Positions 1 through 6,806 of a stretch of 10,812 bases of DNA are shown here, piece after piece. The translations under genes and the position numbers were made by a program. The notes under the pieces were generated by a model that worked only from the letters and a program-made list of their open reading frames with translations, did no database searches and had not been told where the DNA came from. Position 1 is the first letter of the stretch. Each line of letters opens with the position of its first letter. The stretch comes from Fulvivirga aurantia (GTDB lineage Bacteria > Bacteroidota > Bacteroidia > Cytophagales > Cyclobacteriaceae): assembly GCF_009711475.1 (NCBI RefSeq), contig NZ_SMMD01000843.1, positions 1 through 10,812 on the forward strand, in the 5' to 3' direction.

Positions 1-207
1 CACAGCTATGTGAAGTTTGAATTTTTGCCTGAAGACGGACAGGATACTGATGATCCCGCCTATTTTGAGCTACGCCTCGATGTAAACGAACTCACTCAAA
101 CTGTATTCATCAAAATTACCGACTATTCTGAAATGGATGATAACGAGGAATTATATGACATGTGGGAGGGATTGGTCGATGCACTAAAAGAAACCGTAGG
201 CGGATAA
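1..207 (+). CDS. START-like domain protein, 3' end only
   Basis: This is the last 68 codons of a gene that begins left of the window; the frame is open from base 1 and ends at TAA 205-207. The GTG at 10 is an internal valine codon, not a start. The fragment is very acidic, alternates beta-strand-like segments (KFEFLPEDG, YFELRLDV, TVFIKITDY) and ends in a helix around DMWEGLVDALKETVGG. This matches what I know of the C-terminal half of the small START-like (AHSA1/SRPBCC fold) proteins of Bacteroidota, usually about 130 residues, which often sit just upstream of an LptF/LptG permease as here. Their ligand and function are not established. Assignment rests on fold pattern and neighbourhood, since the N-terminal half cannot be seen. 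No terminator hairpin follows, so read-through into the permease gene is possible. Confidence 0.75.
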   Translation, partial: HSYVKFEFLPEDGQDTDDPAYFELRLDVNELTQTVFIKITDYSEMDDNEELYDMWEGLVDALKETVGG

Positions 208-228
208 CTAAAGACGCAGATATTTCAC

Positions 229-236
229 TATTTTTG
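229..236 (+). promoter_or_regulatory. Candidate -7 element for the LptF/LptG gene
   Basis: TATTTTTG fits the Bacteroidota -7 consensus TAnnTTTG exactly and lies 28 bp before the ATG at 265. No TTG is found about 20 bp upstream, where the -33 element should be, so this is only half a promoter. Transcription may also enter from the START-like gene. Confidence 0.4.
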
Positions 237-264
237 GCCCTCTTTTTGTTAAGAAGATGTGGTA

Positions 265-2088
265 ATGAAGAAGATTGATAAGCTTATAATTTCCTCTTTT
301 CTGGGGCCCTTTTTACTTACTTTTCTTGTCGTGGTGTTCATATTGCTCACACAGCATATGCTAAAATACTTCGATGATATAGTAGGTAAAGACCTTGGTA
401 TTGAGGTACTTGGGCAGTTGCTTTTTTATTTTGCTGTTTTCATGACACCGATCGCAATGCCGCTTGCAGTATTGCTTTCCTCGCTCATGACATTTGGTAA
501 TCTAGGGGAGCATTTTGAGCTTACCGCTATAAAAAGTGCAGGTATTTCATTGCTAAGAGCACTTCTTCCAATATTTATTTTCGTTTTAGGTCTTACCGTA
601 TTTGCCTATTATTCTAACAATTATTTCGTGCCAAAGGCTGCATTAGAAGCTTACAGCCTCTTATATGATATAAAGCAAAAAAAGCCGGCATTAGACCTGA
701 AGCAAGGGGCCTTTTATAATGGCATACCAGACTTTAGTATAAAAGTAGATGAGAAATTTGATGATGGCACCACACTCAAAGACATCATTATCTATGATCA
801 TAGAAATCTGACGGGAAATAAAAAAGTGACAATTGCTGACTCAGGCAAAATGTACACTTTTTATAATGATCGTTATTTGAAGCTAGAGCTCTATGATGGC
901 AACACATACGGTGAGGATGATAAAGCGGCTTCATCGGCCAATGATAAACGTAAAGAAACATTTTATCGAAGTAGTTTCAATAAGAGTGAGTTTATTCTTG
1001 ACCTTTCTTCTTTTGGTTTAAATCGTACAGATCAAAGCCTTTTTGAAGGGAATAGGATAATGCGAAATCTCAGTCAGCTTACCAACGATGTTGATTCTTC
1101 TGAGAGAGAAGTAAAATCGAAGAAAATTGAAGTTTTCGAGCAAATGCCTGTGGCCTTTTATTATCACATGCGAGACGATACTATTGCTATGCCACAGGAT
1201 TTAGTTGAGTTTAAGCATTATCAAGACTCAATAGAAGTCATTGAAGACTCAATAAGACGTGCAGAGGATGCACGCAAAATGGATTCCATTAAAAGGAGCA
1301 AAGAGGAAAATGATCTTAAAATAACCAAGAAAGGTGATCTGGGGGTAGATAAGAAAGATAAGAAAAAGCCTAATAGACCTACGGCTAAACCGGTAAGGGC
1401 AGAGAAGAAAAAAACCACTTCCAAGGTGCCTAATGCAGAAAGAATCAAGCAGGTAAAGAAAAAGGTTATTGCCCAAGACCCTGATGACATAAAATTAAGA
1501 GACGAAAGGGATAGAAGAATAGATCGTCCGCGAGTTGAAAAGAAAATTGAACCGAGAGATACAATGACTACCGAGTATCTGGTGGATAGTCTTTTTAATA
1601 CAGCAGAAACAGAGAACTCGCTACAAACTTCCTTAAACCTGGTTAGGCAAACCAAAAGCAAAATCCGCTCATTTAATAATAGAATCGAACGTTTGACTTA
1701 CGAAAAAAATGTCTATGATATACAATGGCATAAGATCTTAGCCAATTCTGCGGCCTGTATTATTATGTTTTTAATTGGAGCACCTTTAGGGGCTATTATT
1801 AAAAGAGGCGGCTTGGGTATACCTGTGTTAGTATCTATTATCTTCTTTATTATCTTTTATGTTCTTACCATGATGGGAGAGAAATATGCTAAACAGGATC
1901 TAATTGAGCCGGTTTATGCCATATGGTCGGCTAATATAATCCTTTTACCAATTGGCCTTATTTTCTTAAGACAGGCCAGAAATGATGCACGAATCTTTGA
2001 AGCTGATTTTTATAAAGTGCTGATTGATAAGATACGTAGATGGATAGGTAAGAAAAGAAATAATAACAATAAAGAAGGGCAGGAGTAG
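265..2088 (+). CDS. LptF/LptG-family lipopolysaccharide export permease (YjgP/YjgQ)
   Basis: Inner-membrane subunit of the LptB2FG transporter, which extracts lipopolysaccharide from the inner membrane and passes it to the LptC-A-D bridge. The layout is typical: three N-terminal membrane segments (about residues 12-30, 50-73, 96-116), a large periplasmic part, and three C-terminal segments (about 491-511, 519-537, 553-569). The conserved short loop KRGGLG lies between segments 4 and 5. ATG at 265 is preferred over the GTG two codons earlier because it gives a normal MKKIDK start. At 607 residues it is far longer than enterobacterial LptF or LptG (about 360). The extra length is a charged, probably helical insert at about 280-480, with a lysine-rich low-complexity core at about 345-430. 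Long versions are known in this phylum. Whether it should be called LptF or LptG cannot be decided from sequence alone, and no second paralogue is in the window. The C-terminus is basic and ends in a short asparagine run. Confidence 0.9.
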   Translation: MKKIDKLIISSFLGPFLLTFLVVVFILLTQHMLKYFDDIVGKDLGIEVLGQLLFYFAVFMTPIAMPLAVLLSSLMTFGNLGEHFELTAIKSAGISLLRALLPIFIFVLGLTVFAYYSNNYFVPKAALEAYSLLYDIKQKKPALDLKQGAFYNGIPDFSIKVDEKFDDGTTLKDIIIYDHRNLTGNKKVTIADSGKMYTFYNDRYLKLELYDGNTYGEDDKAASSANDKRKETFYRSSFNKSEFILDLSSFGLNRTDQSLFEGNRIMRNLSQLTNDVDSSEREVKSKKIEVFEQMPVAFYYHMRDDTIAMPQDLVEFKHYQDSIEVIEDSIRRAEDARKMDSIKRSKEENDLKITKKGDLGVDKKDKKKPNRPTAKPVRAEKKKTTSKVPNAERIKQVKKKVIAQDPDDIKLRDERDRRIDRPRVEKKIEPRDTMTTEYLVDSLFNTAETENSLQTSLNLVRQTKSKIRSFNNRIERLTYEKNVYDIQWHKILANSAACIIMFLIGAPLGAIIKRGGLGIPVLVSIIFFIIFYVLTMMGEKYAKQDLIEPVYAIWSANIILLPIGLIFLRQARNDARIFEADFYKVLIDKIRRWIGKKRNNNNKEGQE

Positions 2089-2119
2089 TTGTTTAATACA
2101 TCTCAGCAATGTACATTTG
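2089..2119 (+). promoter_or_regulatory. rpsO promoter (-33 TTG, -7 TACATTTG)
   Basis: TTG at 2089-2091 and TACATTTG at 2112-2119 are separated by 20 bp, an exact fit to the Bacteroidota primary-sigma promoter (TTG, 19-21 bp, TAnnTTTG). It starts right after the stop codon of the permease gene. Transcription would begin near 2125, giving an A-rich leader of only about 30 bases before the rpsO ATG at 2157. Confidence 0.75.
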
Positions 2120-2156
2120 CAGTTTAATTTACAAAAAACACAAATTTTAACTAAGC

Positions 2157-2432
2157 ATGTATTTACAAAAGGAGAAGAAACAAGAGTTGTTTGAAAATCA
2201 TGGTCGGTTAAAGTCAAAAACAGATACAGGGTCACCTGAGTCTCAAATTGCACTTTTTACCCACCGCATTACTCATTTGACTCAACACATGAAGAAAAAC
2301 AAAAAAGACTATTCTACACAGCAAGGTCTTTTGAGGTTGGTAGGTAAAAGAAGAAAATTACTTAACTTCCTTCACAAAACTGATATCGAAAGATACAGAG
2401 CTATATTAAAAGAGCTCGGACTTCGAAAATAA
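2157..2432 (+). CDS. rpsO: 30S ribosomal protein S15
   Basis: Primary 16S rRNA-binding protein of the small-subunit platform, also contributing to the bridge with the 50S subunit. The 91-residue length is normal (usually 88-91). The family signature runs through the protein: EKKQELFE at the N-terminus, [16 protein letters not shown] at about 23-38, [32 protein letters not shown] at about 41-72, and a C-terminal [12 protein letters not shown]. The ATG at 2157 gives the conserved MYLxxEKK start. An AAGGAG string lies inside codons 4-6, not upstream, so it does not set the start. Expression comes from its own promoter just upstream and largely ends at the hairpin after the stop. The rpsO-pnp order is conserved widely in bacteria. 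Confidence 0.98.
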   Translation: MYLQKEKKQELFENHGRLKSKTDTGSPESQIALFTHRITHLTQHMKKNKKDYSTQQGLLRLVGKRRKLLNFLHKTDIERYRAILKELGLRK

Positions 2433-2439
2433 CATACAG

Positions 2440-2468
2440 AAAAGGGAATCCGGTAGGGTTCCCTTTTT
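2440..2468 (+). terminator. Intrinsic terminator after rpsO
   Basis: GGGAATCC (2444-2451) pairs with GGGTTCCC (2456-2463) over 8 bp with one T-G wobble and a 4-base loop GGTA, followed by TTTTT at 2464-2468. An A run before the stem can extend it. It begins 8 bp after the rpsO stop. Since pnp lacks a clear promoter, partial read-through may supply pnp. Confidence 0.9.
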
Positions 2469-2545
2469 GTCTTTTAATGCAACCAATCGTCCGGAACTGC
2501 TCATCGCATTTCCTTGAAGGACATTTATCTAAATAAACAATTTAT

Positions 2546-4678
2546 ATGCAATTCAATGTAATTAACAAAACCATTAATCTACCAGACGGTAGAACCATCT
2601 CTATTGAGACAGGAAAATTAGCTAAGCAGGCTGATGGCGCTGTTGTCGTGAGAATGGGTGATACCATGCTACTTGCAACAGTAGTTTCAAGCAAAGACGC
2701 CAAAGAAGGGGTAGACTTCTTGCCTTTGTCAGTCGATTACCAGGAAAAATTTGCTTCTGCAGGTAAAGTACCTGGTGGCTTCCTTAAAAGAGAAGGAAGG
2801 CTTTCAGACTATGAAATACTTATTTCAAGATTGGTAGATAGAGCCATTCGTCCAATGTTTAATGACGACTATCATGCCGATACCCAAATCATGATCCAAT
2901 TAATGTCTGGCGACCAGACTGCTCCACCAGATGCTTTAGCAGCTTTAGCAGCATCAGCAGCACTTTCTGTTTCAGACATACCTTTTAATGGACCAATCTC
3001 AGAAGTGAGAGTGGCCAGAATTGATGGCAAGTTTGTCGTAAACCCATCAATGGAAGATAAAGAAAAAGCAGATTTAGACCTTATCGTTGCAGCTACTTTA
3101 GATAATATTCTAATGGTAGAAGGTGAAATGGATGAGGTTTCTGAAGATGATATGCTTGAAGCAATTAAAGTTGCTCACGAATCGATTAAAGAAATGTGTA
3201 AAGTTCAGCTGGAGCTTACAGAAGCTACTGGCAAAACAGTGAAAAGAGAGTACTCTCATGAAACTGATGATGAGGAACTTAAAGCAGATATGCAGGCTAA
3301 GTTATTTGACAAAGCTTACGCTATTGCTCAAAAGCAAATGCCAAGTAAAGACGATCGTGCTGAAGCCTTTAAGGCGATAAAAGAAGAGTACGTTGAATCT
3401 TTGCCTGAAGATAATGAGGTAGATCCTGTTTTAATTGGTCGTTACTTCAAAAACATTCAAAAAGAAGCTTGTCGTAAGCTTGCCTTGACAGACAAGAAAC
3501 GTCTTGACGGTAGATCTTTCAACGAAGTTCGTTCTATCGCTACTGAGGTTGATTATTTGCCTTCTACTCACGGTTCTGCGTTGTTTACAAGAGGTGAAAC
3601 TCAATCATTAAGTACTGTTACTTTAGGTACTAAAATGGATGAGCAGCTTATTGATGGTGCTATGATATCTGGTACAAATAAATTTATGCTTCACTACAAC
3701 TTCCCGGGTTTTTCTACAGGTGAAGTAAGACCTAACAGAGGTCCTGGAAGAAGAGAAGTTGGTCATGGCAATCTTGCCTGGAGAGCTTTAAAAGTTGTTT
3801 TACCGGAAGAAAATCCATACACAATCAGAGTAGTTTCTGATATTCTGGAATCAAATGGTTCTTCTTCGATGGCCACTGTTTGTGCAGGTTCATTGGCTAT
3901 GATGGATGCTGGTATTCAGATCAAGCGACCAGTATCTGGTATCGCTATGGGTATGATCTCTGATGGGGAGAATCACGCTATTCTTTCTGACATATTAGGT
4001 GATGAGGATCACTTAGGAGATATGGACTTTAAAGTAACAGGTACTGAAAATGGTATCACTGCTACTCAAATGGACATTAAAGTAGATGGTCTTTCTTACG
4101 ATGTGTTGAAAGAAGCTTTAGCGCAAGCTAGAGAAGGTCGTCTTCACATTCTAAATGAAATGAAGAAAACTATCGAGACACCAAGAGGTGACTTGAAACC
4201 TAATGCACCACGTTCTGAAGTGCTCACTATTGATCAGGATATGATCGGAGCAGTGATAGGACCAGGTGGTAAAGTGATACAGGAAATACAAAAAGAAACA
4301 GGTGCTACTGTTGTGATCGAAGAGGTTGACAATAAGGGTGTTGTGAGTGTATTTGCTGTAGATAAAACTGCCATGGATGATGCTTTAGGTAGAATTAAAG
4401 CTATCGTTGCTGTGCCAGAAGTAGGTGAAGTATATGATGGTAAAGTGAAGTCGATTATGCCATTTGGAGCTTTCATCGAATTTATGCCTGGCAAAGACGG
4501 TCTTCTACATATTTCTGAGATCAAATGGGAGCGTGTAGAGAAGATGGAAGGCGTTATGGAAGTAGGCGAAGAAGTGAAAGTTAAGCTGATCGAGGTTGAT
4601 AAAAAGACCGGTAAATTCAGACTTAGCAGAAAAGTATTGCTTCCTAAACCAGAAAAGAAAGAGGAGAAAAGCAACTAA
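2546..4678 (+). CDS. pnp: Polyribonucleotide nucleotidyltransferase (PNPase)
   Basis: Phosphate-dependent 3'-5' exoribonuclease that releases nucleoside diphosphates during mRNA decay; it can also add tails in reverse. The 710 residues match the usual full length. Domains in order: first RNase PH core (about 10-145), all-helical linker domain (about 150-300), second, catalytic RNase PH core (about 315-545, with LDGRS at 320-324, FTRGETQ at 347-353 and [13 protein letters not shown] at 401-413), KH domain (about 557-617, GPGG loop at 572-575) and S1 domain (about 624-697). The catalytic residues align with E. coli D486, D492 and K494 as D488, D494 and K496 within [12 protein letters not shown]. 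The acidic and basic tail ([10 protein letters not shown]) is short, with no sign of an RNase E-binding extension. No convincing promoter is seen in the 77 bp upstream, and no hairpin terminator follows before rpoD. Confidence 0.98.
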   Translation: MQFNVINKTINLPDGRTISIETGKLAKQADGAVVVRMGDTMLLATVVSSKDAKEGVDFLPLSVDYQEKFASAGKVPGGFLKREGRLSDYEILISRLVDRAIRPMFNDDYHADTQIMIQLMSGDQTAPPDALAALAASAALSVSDIPFNGPISEVRVARIDGKFVVNPSMEDKEKADLDLIVAATLDNILMVEGEMDEVSEDDMLEAIKVAHESIKEMCKVQLELTEATGKTVKREYSHETDDEELKADMQAKLFDKAYAIAQKQMPSKDDRAEAFKAIKEEYVESLPEDNEVDPVLIGRYFKNIQKEACRKLALTDKKRLDGRSFNEVRSIATEVDYLPSTHGSALFTRGETQSLSTVTLGTKMDEQLIDGAMISGTNKFMLHYNFPGFSTGEVRPNRGPGRREVGHGNLAWRALKVVLPEENPYTIRVVSDILESNGSSSMATVCAGSLAMMDAGIQIKRPVSGIAMGMISDGENHAILSDILGDEDHLGDMDFKVTGTENGITATQMDIKVDGLSYDVLKEALAQAREGRLHILNEMKKTIETPRGDLKPNAPRSEVLTIDQDMIGAVIGPGGKVIQEIQKETGATVVIEEVDNKGVVSVFAVDKTAMDDALGRIKAIVAVPEVGEVYDGKVKSIMPFGAFIEFMPGKDGLLHISEIKWERVEKMEGVMEVGEEVKVKLIEVDKKTGKFRLSRKVLLPKPEKKEEKSN

Positions 4679-4697
4679 TTTTTTTCGAACGGAACTA

Positions 4698-4728
4698 TTG
4701 TCATTTGGAACTAAATTCTTTAACATTG
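4698..4728 (+). promoter_or_regulatory. rpoD promoter (-33 TTG, -7 TAACATTG)
   Basis: TTG at 4698-4700 and TAACATTG at 4721-4728 (7 of 8 matches to TAnnTTTG) are separated by exactly 20 bp. Transcription would start near 4735, about 40 bases before the rpoD ATG at 4775. The sigma factor encoded downstream is the one expected to recognise this promoter, implying autoregulation. Confidence 0.6.
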
Positions 4729-4774
4729 GTGTTGGTCTAGCAAGCCAAATATGTTAAAAATTTAGTATCCAGAC

Positions 4775-5638
4775 ATGAGACAGCTTAAGATTAGCAAGCA
4801 AATTACGAATCGAGAGAGTCAATCTCTGGATAAGTATTTGCAAGAAATTGGTAAGGTTGATTTACTTACACCTGATGAAGAAGTTGAGTTAGCGCAGCGG
4901 ATTAGGGAAGGAGATCAACTAGCTTTAGAAAAACTTACCAAGGCCAACTTAAGATTTGTCGTGTCAGTGGCAAAGCAATATCAAAATCAAGGCCTCTCTT
5001 TAGGAGACTTGATAAATGAAGGAAACCTCGGGTTGATAAAAGCGGCACAACGCTTTGATGAAACCCGAGGTTTTAAGTTTATATCCTACGCAGTTTGGTG
5101 GATACGCCAGTCTATACTGCAAGCGCTCGCAGAGCAATCCAGAATCGTAAGATTGCCTTTAAACAGAGTAGGATCTCTTAATAAAATATCTAAGACTTTT
5201 TCTGAACTTGAGCAAAAGTATGAACGTGAGCCATCACCGGATGAGTTAGCTGAAGTGCTTGAGGTAACAACCGCTGAAGTTGTGGATACTATGAAGATTT
5301 CTGGTAGACATGTCTCAATGGATGCACCTTTTGTTTCCGGAGAAGAAAATAGCTTGTTAGATGTTTTGGAAAACGAACTTGAAGAAACTCCGGATAATGA
5401 ACTTATGAATGACTCTTTACGAAGAGAAGTTCAGAGAGCTTTATCTACTTTGACCCAGCGAGAAGCAGATGTAATTACATTGTATTTTGGTCTTAATGGA
5501 GAGCACTCGATGACGTTGGAAGAGATTGGAGAAAAGTTTAATCTGACACGGGAGCGTGTGAGACAAATAAAAGAAAAAGCAATTAGGAGATTAAGACATA
5601 CATCAAGAAGTAAGGCTTTGAAGCCTTATCTTGGATAA
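4775..5638 (+). CDS. rpoD: RNA polymerase primary sigma factor, Bacteroidota type
   Basis: Housekeeping sigma factor that directs RNA polymerase core to most promoters. At 287 residues it lacks region 1.1 and the large non-conserved insert of E. coli sigma-70 (613), which is normal for this phylum. Region 1.2 is at about 15-47 ([20 protein letters not shown]) and region 2 at about 48-121 (core-binding [17 protein letters not shown], then [21 protein letters not shown]). Region 3 spans about 128-200. Region 4 is at about 218-285, with helix-turn-helix [21 protein letters not shown] at 246-266. In region 2.4 the glutamine equivalent to E. coli Q437 is kept (Q112), but the position of T440 is leucine (L115). 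This agrees with the known different -7 sequence, TAnnTTTG, of Bacteroidota promoters. It has its own promoter and a strong terminator, so it looks monocistronic, although read-through from pnp is possible. Confidence 0.97.
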   Translation: MRQLKISKQITNRESQSLDKYLQEIGKVDLLTPDEEVELAQRIREGDQLALEKLTKANLRFVVSVAKQYQNQGLSLGDLINEGNLGLIKAAQRFDETRGFKFISYAVWWIRQSILQALAEQSRIVRLPLNRVGSLNKISKTFSELEQKYEREPSPDELAEVLEVTTAEVVDTMKISGRHVSMDAPFVSGEENSLLDVLENELEETPDNELMNDSLRREVQRALSTLTQREADVITLYFGLNGEHSMTLEEIGEKFNLTRERVRQIKEKAIRRLRHTSRSKALKPYLG

Positions 5639-5658
5639 TGTCAAATATTAAAAAATTC

Positions 5659-5698
5659 AAAAGGCCTCTTCTGTATACTTAAGAAGAGGCCTTTTTTT
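5659..5698 (+). terminator. Intrinsic terminator after rpoD
   Basis: GGCCTCTTCT (5663-5672) pairs perfectly with AGAAGAGGCC (5682-5691) around a 9-base loop, followed by seven T at 5692-5698. The AAAA at 5659-5662 extends the stem into the T run. It starts 20 bp after the rpoD stop codon. This is the strongest hairpin in the window. Confidence 0.95.
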
Positions 5699-5705
5699 AT
5701 CTTTG
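5698..5705 (+). promoter_or_regulatory. Candidate -7 element for trxB, overlapping the rpoD terminator
   Basis: TATCTTTG matches TAnnTTTG exactly and is followed by CA, a common extension in this phylum. Its first T is the last T of the rpoD terminator. The position of a -33 element would fall inside the terminator loop and right arm, and no clear TTG is there. If used, transcription would start near 5712 and leave a leader of about 85 bases before the trxB ATG. Confidence 0.5.
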
Positions 5706-5796
5706 CAACGGAGCCGACATTCTTAGGAAAATCGATAGACATCCAAACTTAGATAAATAAACGTTTGTTAGACATTAAGAATCGAAAAACAGGTAA

Positions 5797-6756
5797 ATGG
5801 AACAAGAAAAAGCAAAAGTACTTATAATCGGATCCGGGCCAGCCGGATATACTGCAGCAATTTATGCCTCAAGAGCGGGGTTGGACCCAATAATGGTTAC
5901 AGGTGGTGAGCCTGGAGGCCAGTTGACGACCACCAATGATGTTGAGAATTATCCAGGTTATCCTGACGGCATCAATGGTCCTCAGATGATGGTTGATTTT
6001 CAAAAACAGGCAGAAAGATTTGGTACTGATATTCGTTATGGAATGGTAACGTCAGTCGATTTTTCAGGCTACCCACACAAAGCTGTTGTAGATGATAAAT
6101 ATGAGATAATTGCAGATTCTATCATTATTGCCACCGGGGCTAGTGCAAAATACTTAGGGCTACCTTCAGAAGAGGCTTATTATAACAAAGGTGTGTCCGC
6201 GTGTGCAGTGTGTGATGGTTTCTTCTACAAAGGTAAAAATGTAGCAGTAGTTGGGGGAGGAGATACCGCAGCAGAAGAGGCTACTTATTTGGCCAATCTA
6301 TGCCCAAAAGTATACTTATTAGTAAGACGTGATGAGATGAGGGCATCTCAGATCATGCAGAAACGTGTTTTAAACACACCAAATATAGAAGTGCTTTGGA
6401 ATACCGAAACCGAAGAAATACTTGGTGATGGTGATAATGTAACCGGAGCGCGAGTAGTAAATAATCAGACCAATGAGAAAACTGATTTGGAAGTGGATGG
6501 ATTTTTCGTAGCGATCGGTCATAAGCCAAATACAGACATATTTAAAGATTATTTAGATATGGATGAGACTGGCTACTTAAAAGTAAAGCCGGGAAGCTCA
6601 AAGACAAATGTAGAAGGTGTTTTTGCAACAGGTGATGCTGCTGACAGAGTATATCGTCAGGCGGTAACGGCTGCAGGAACAGGATGTATGGGAGCTTTAG
6701 ATGCCGAGCGATTTCTTCAAGAAAAAGAAATGGAGCCTGCAGAAGCTTCTAACTAG
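5797..6756 (+). CDS. trxB: Thioredoxin-disulfide reductase (FAD, NADPH)
   Basis: Cytoplasmic flavoenzyme that passes electrons from NADPH to thioredoxin. The 319 residues match the low-molecular-weight bacterial type. The FAD-binding GSGPAG is at 12-17 with GGQLTTTNDVENYPG at 40-54. The redox-active pair is C136 and C139 in CAVCDG, where alanine-valine replaces the more common alanine-threonine. The NADPH domain has GGGDTA at 153-158 and VRRDEMRAS at about 176-184, whose arginines indicate NADPH rather than NADH. The second FAD motif is FATGDAAD at about 276-283. The C-terminal KEMEPAEASN is a short acidic tail beyond the conserved fold. ATG at 5797 gives a normal start a few residues before the first beta strand. 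The gene stands alone between two terminators. Confidence 0.97.
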   Translation: MEQEKAKVLIIGSGPAGYTAAIYASRAGLDPIMVTGGEPGGQLTTTNDVENYPGYPDGINGPQMMVDFQKQAERFGTDIRYGMVTSVDFSGYPHKAVVDDKYEIIADSIIIATGASAKYLGLPSEEAYYNKGVSACAVCDGFFYKGKNVAVVGGGDTAAEEATYLANLCPKVYLLVRRDEMRASQIMQKRVLNTPNIEVLWNTETEEILGDGDNVTGARVVNNQTNEKTDLEVDGFFVAIGHKPNTDIFKDYLDMDETGYLKVKPGSSKTNVEGVFATGDAADRVYRQAVTAAGTGCMGALDAERFLQEKEMEPAEASN

Positions 6757-6777
6757 AAAGAGATATATAATAGATGG

Positions 6778-6806
6778 AAAGGAGTTGTTTAGGCAACTCC
6801 TTTTTT
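6778..6806 (+). terminator. Terminator after trxB, shared with the convergent amidohydrolase gene
   Basis: GGAGTTG (6781-6787) pairs with CAACTCC (6794-6800) around a 6-base loop, followed by six T at 6801-6806; AAA before the stem can extend it. It serves trxB well. The TAA stop codon of the minus-strand gene (6805-6807) overlaps the T run. Read on the minus strand the same hairpin is followed by only TTT then CC, so it is a weaker terminator in that direction. Confidence 0.88.

Noticed and set aside
259..264. GTG start for the permease
   Set aside because: The ATG two codons later gives the usual MKK start and needs no rare initiation codon.
1221..1661. 146-codon minus-strand open frame inside the permease gene
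   Set aside because: It is the shadow of the lysine-rich, low-complexity insert on the other strand, giving an implausible serine/leucine/phenylalanine-rich product, with no promoter.
2120..2156. S15-binding autoregulatory leader upstream of rpsO
   Set aside because: The predicted leader is only about 30 A-rich bases with no stem-loop or pseudoknot potential that I can see.
2511..2521. TCCTTGAAGGA palindrome and an AAGGA string in the pnp leader
   Set aside because: The one-base centre cannot form a stable hairpin, and AAGGA is 25 bp from the ATG, too far to act as a Shine-Dalgarno site. No good upstream start fits it.
4234..4674. 146-codon minus-strand open frame inside pnp
   Set aside because: It lies fully antisense to the KH and S1 domains of an intact PNPase and has serine/threonine-rich shadow composition.
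4691..4713. Direct repeat GGAACTA (4691-4697 and 4707-4713) flanking the rpoD -33 element
   Set aside because: Two 7-bp copies within a 100-bp AT-rich region are not rare by chance, and the spacing and flanks show no further similarity.
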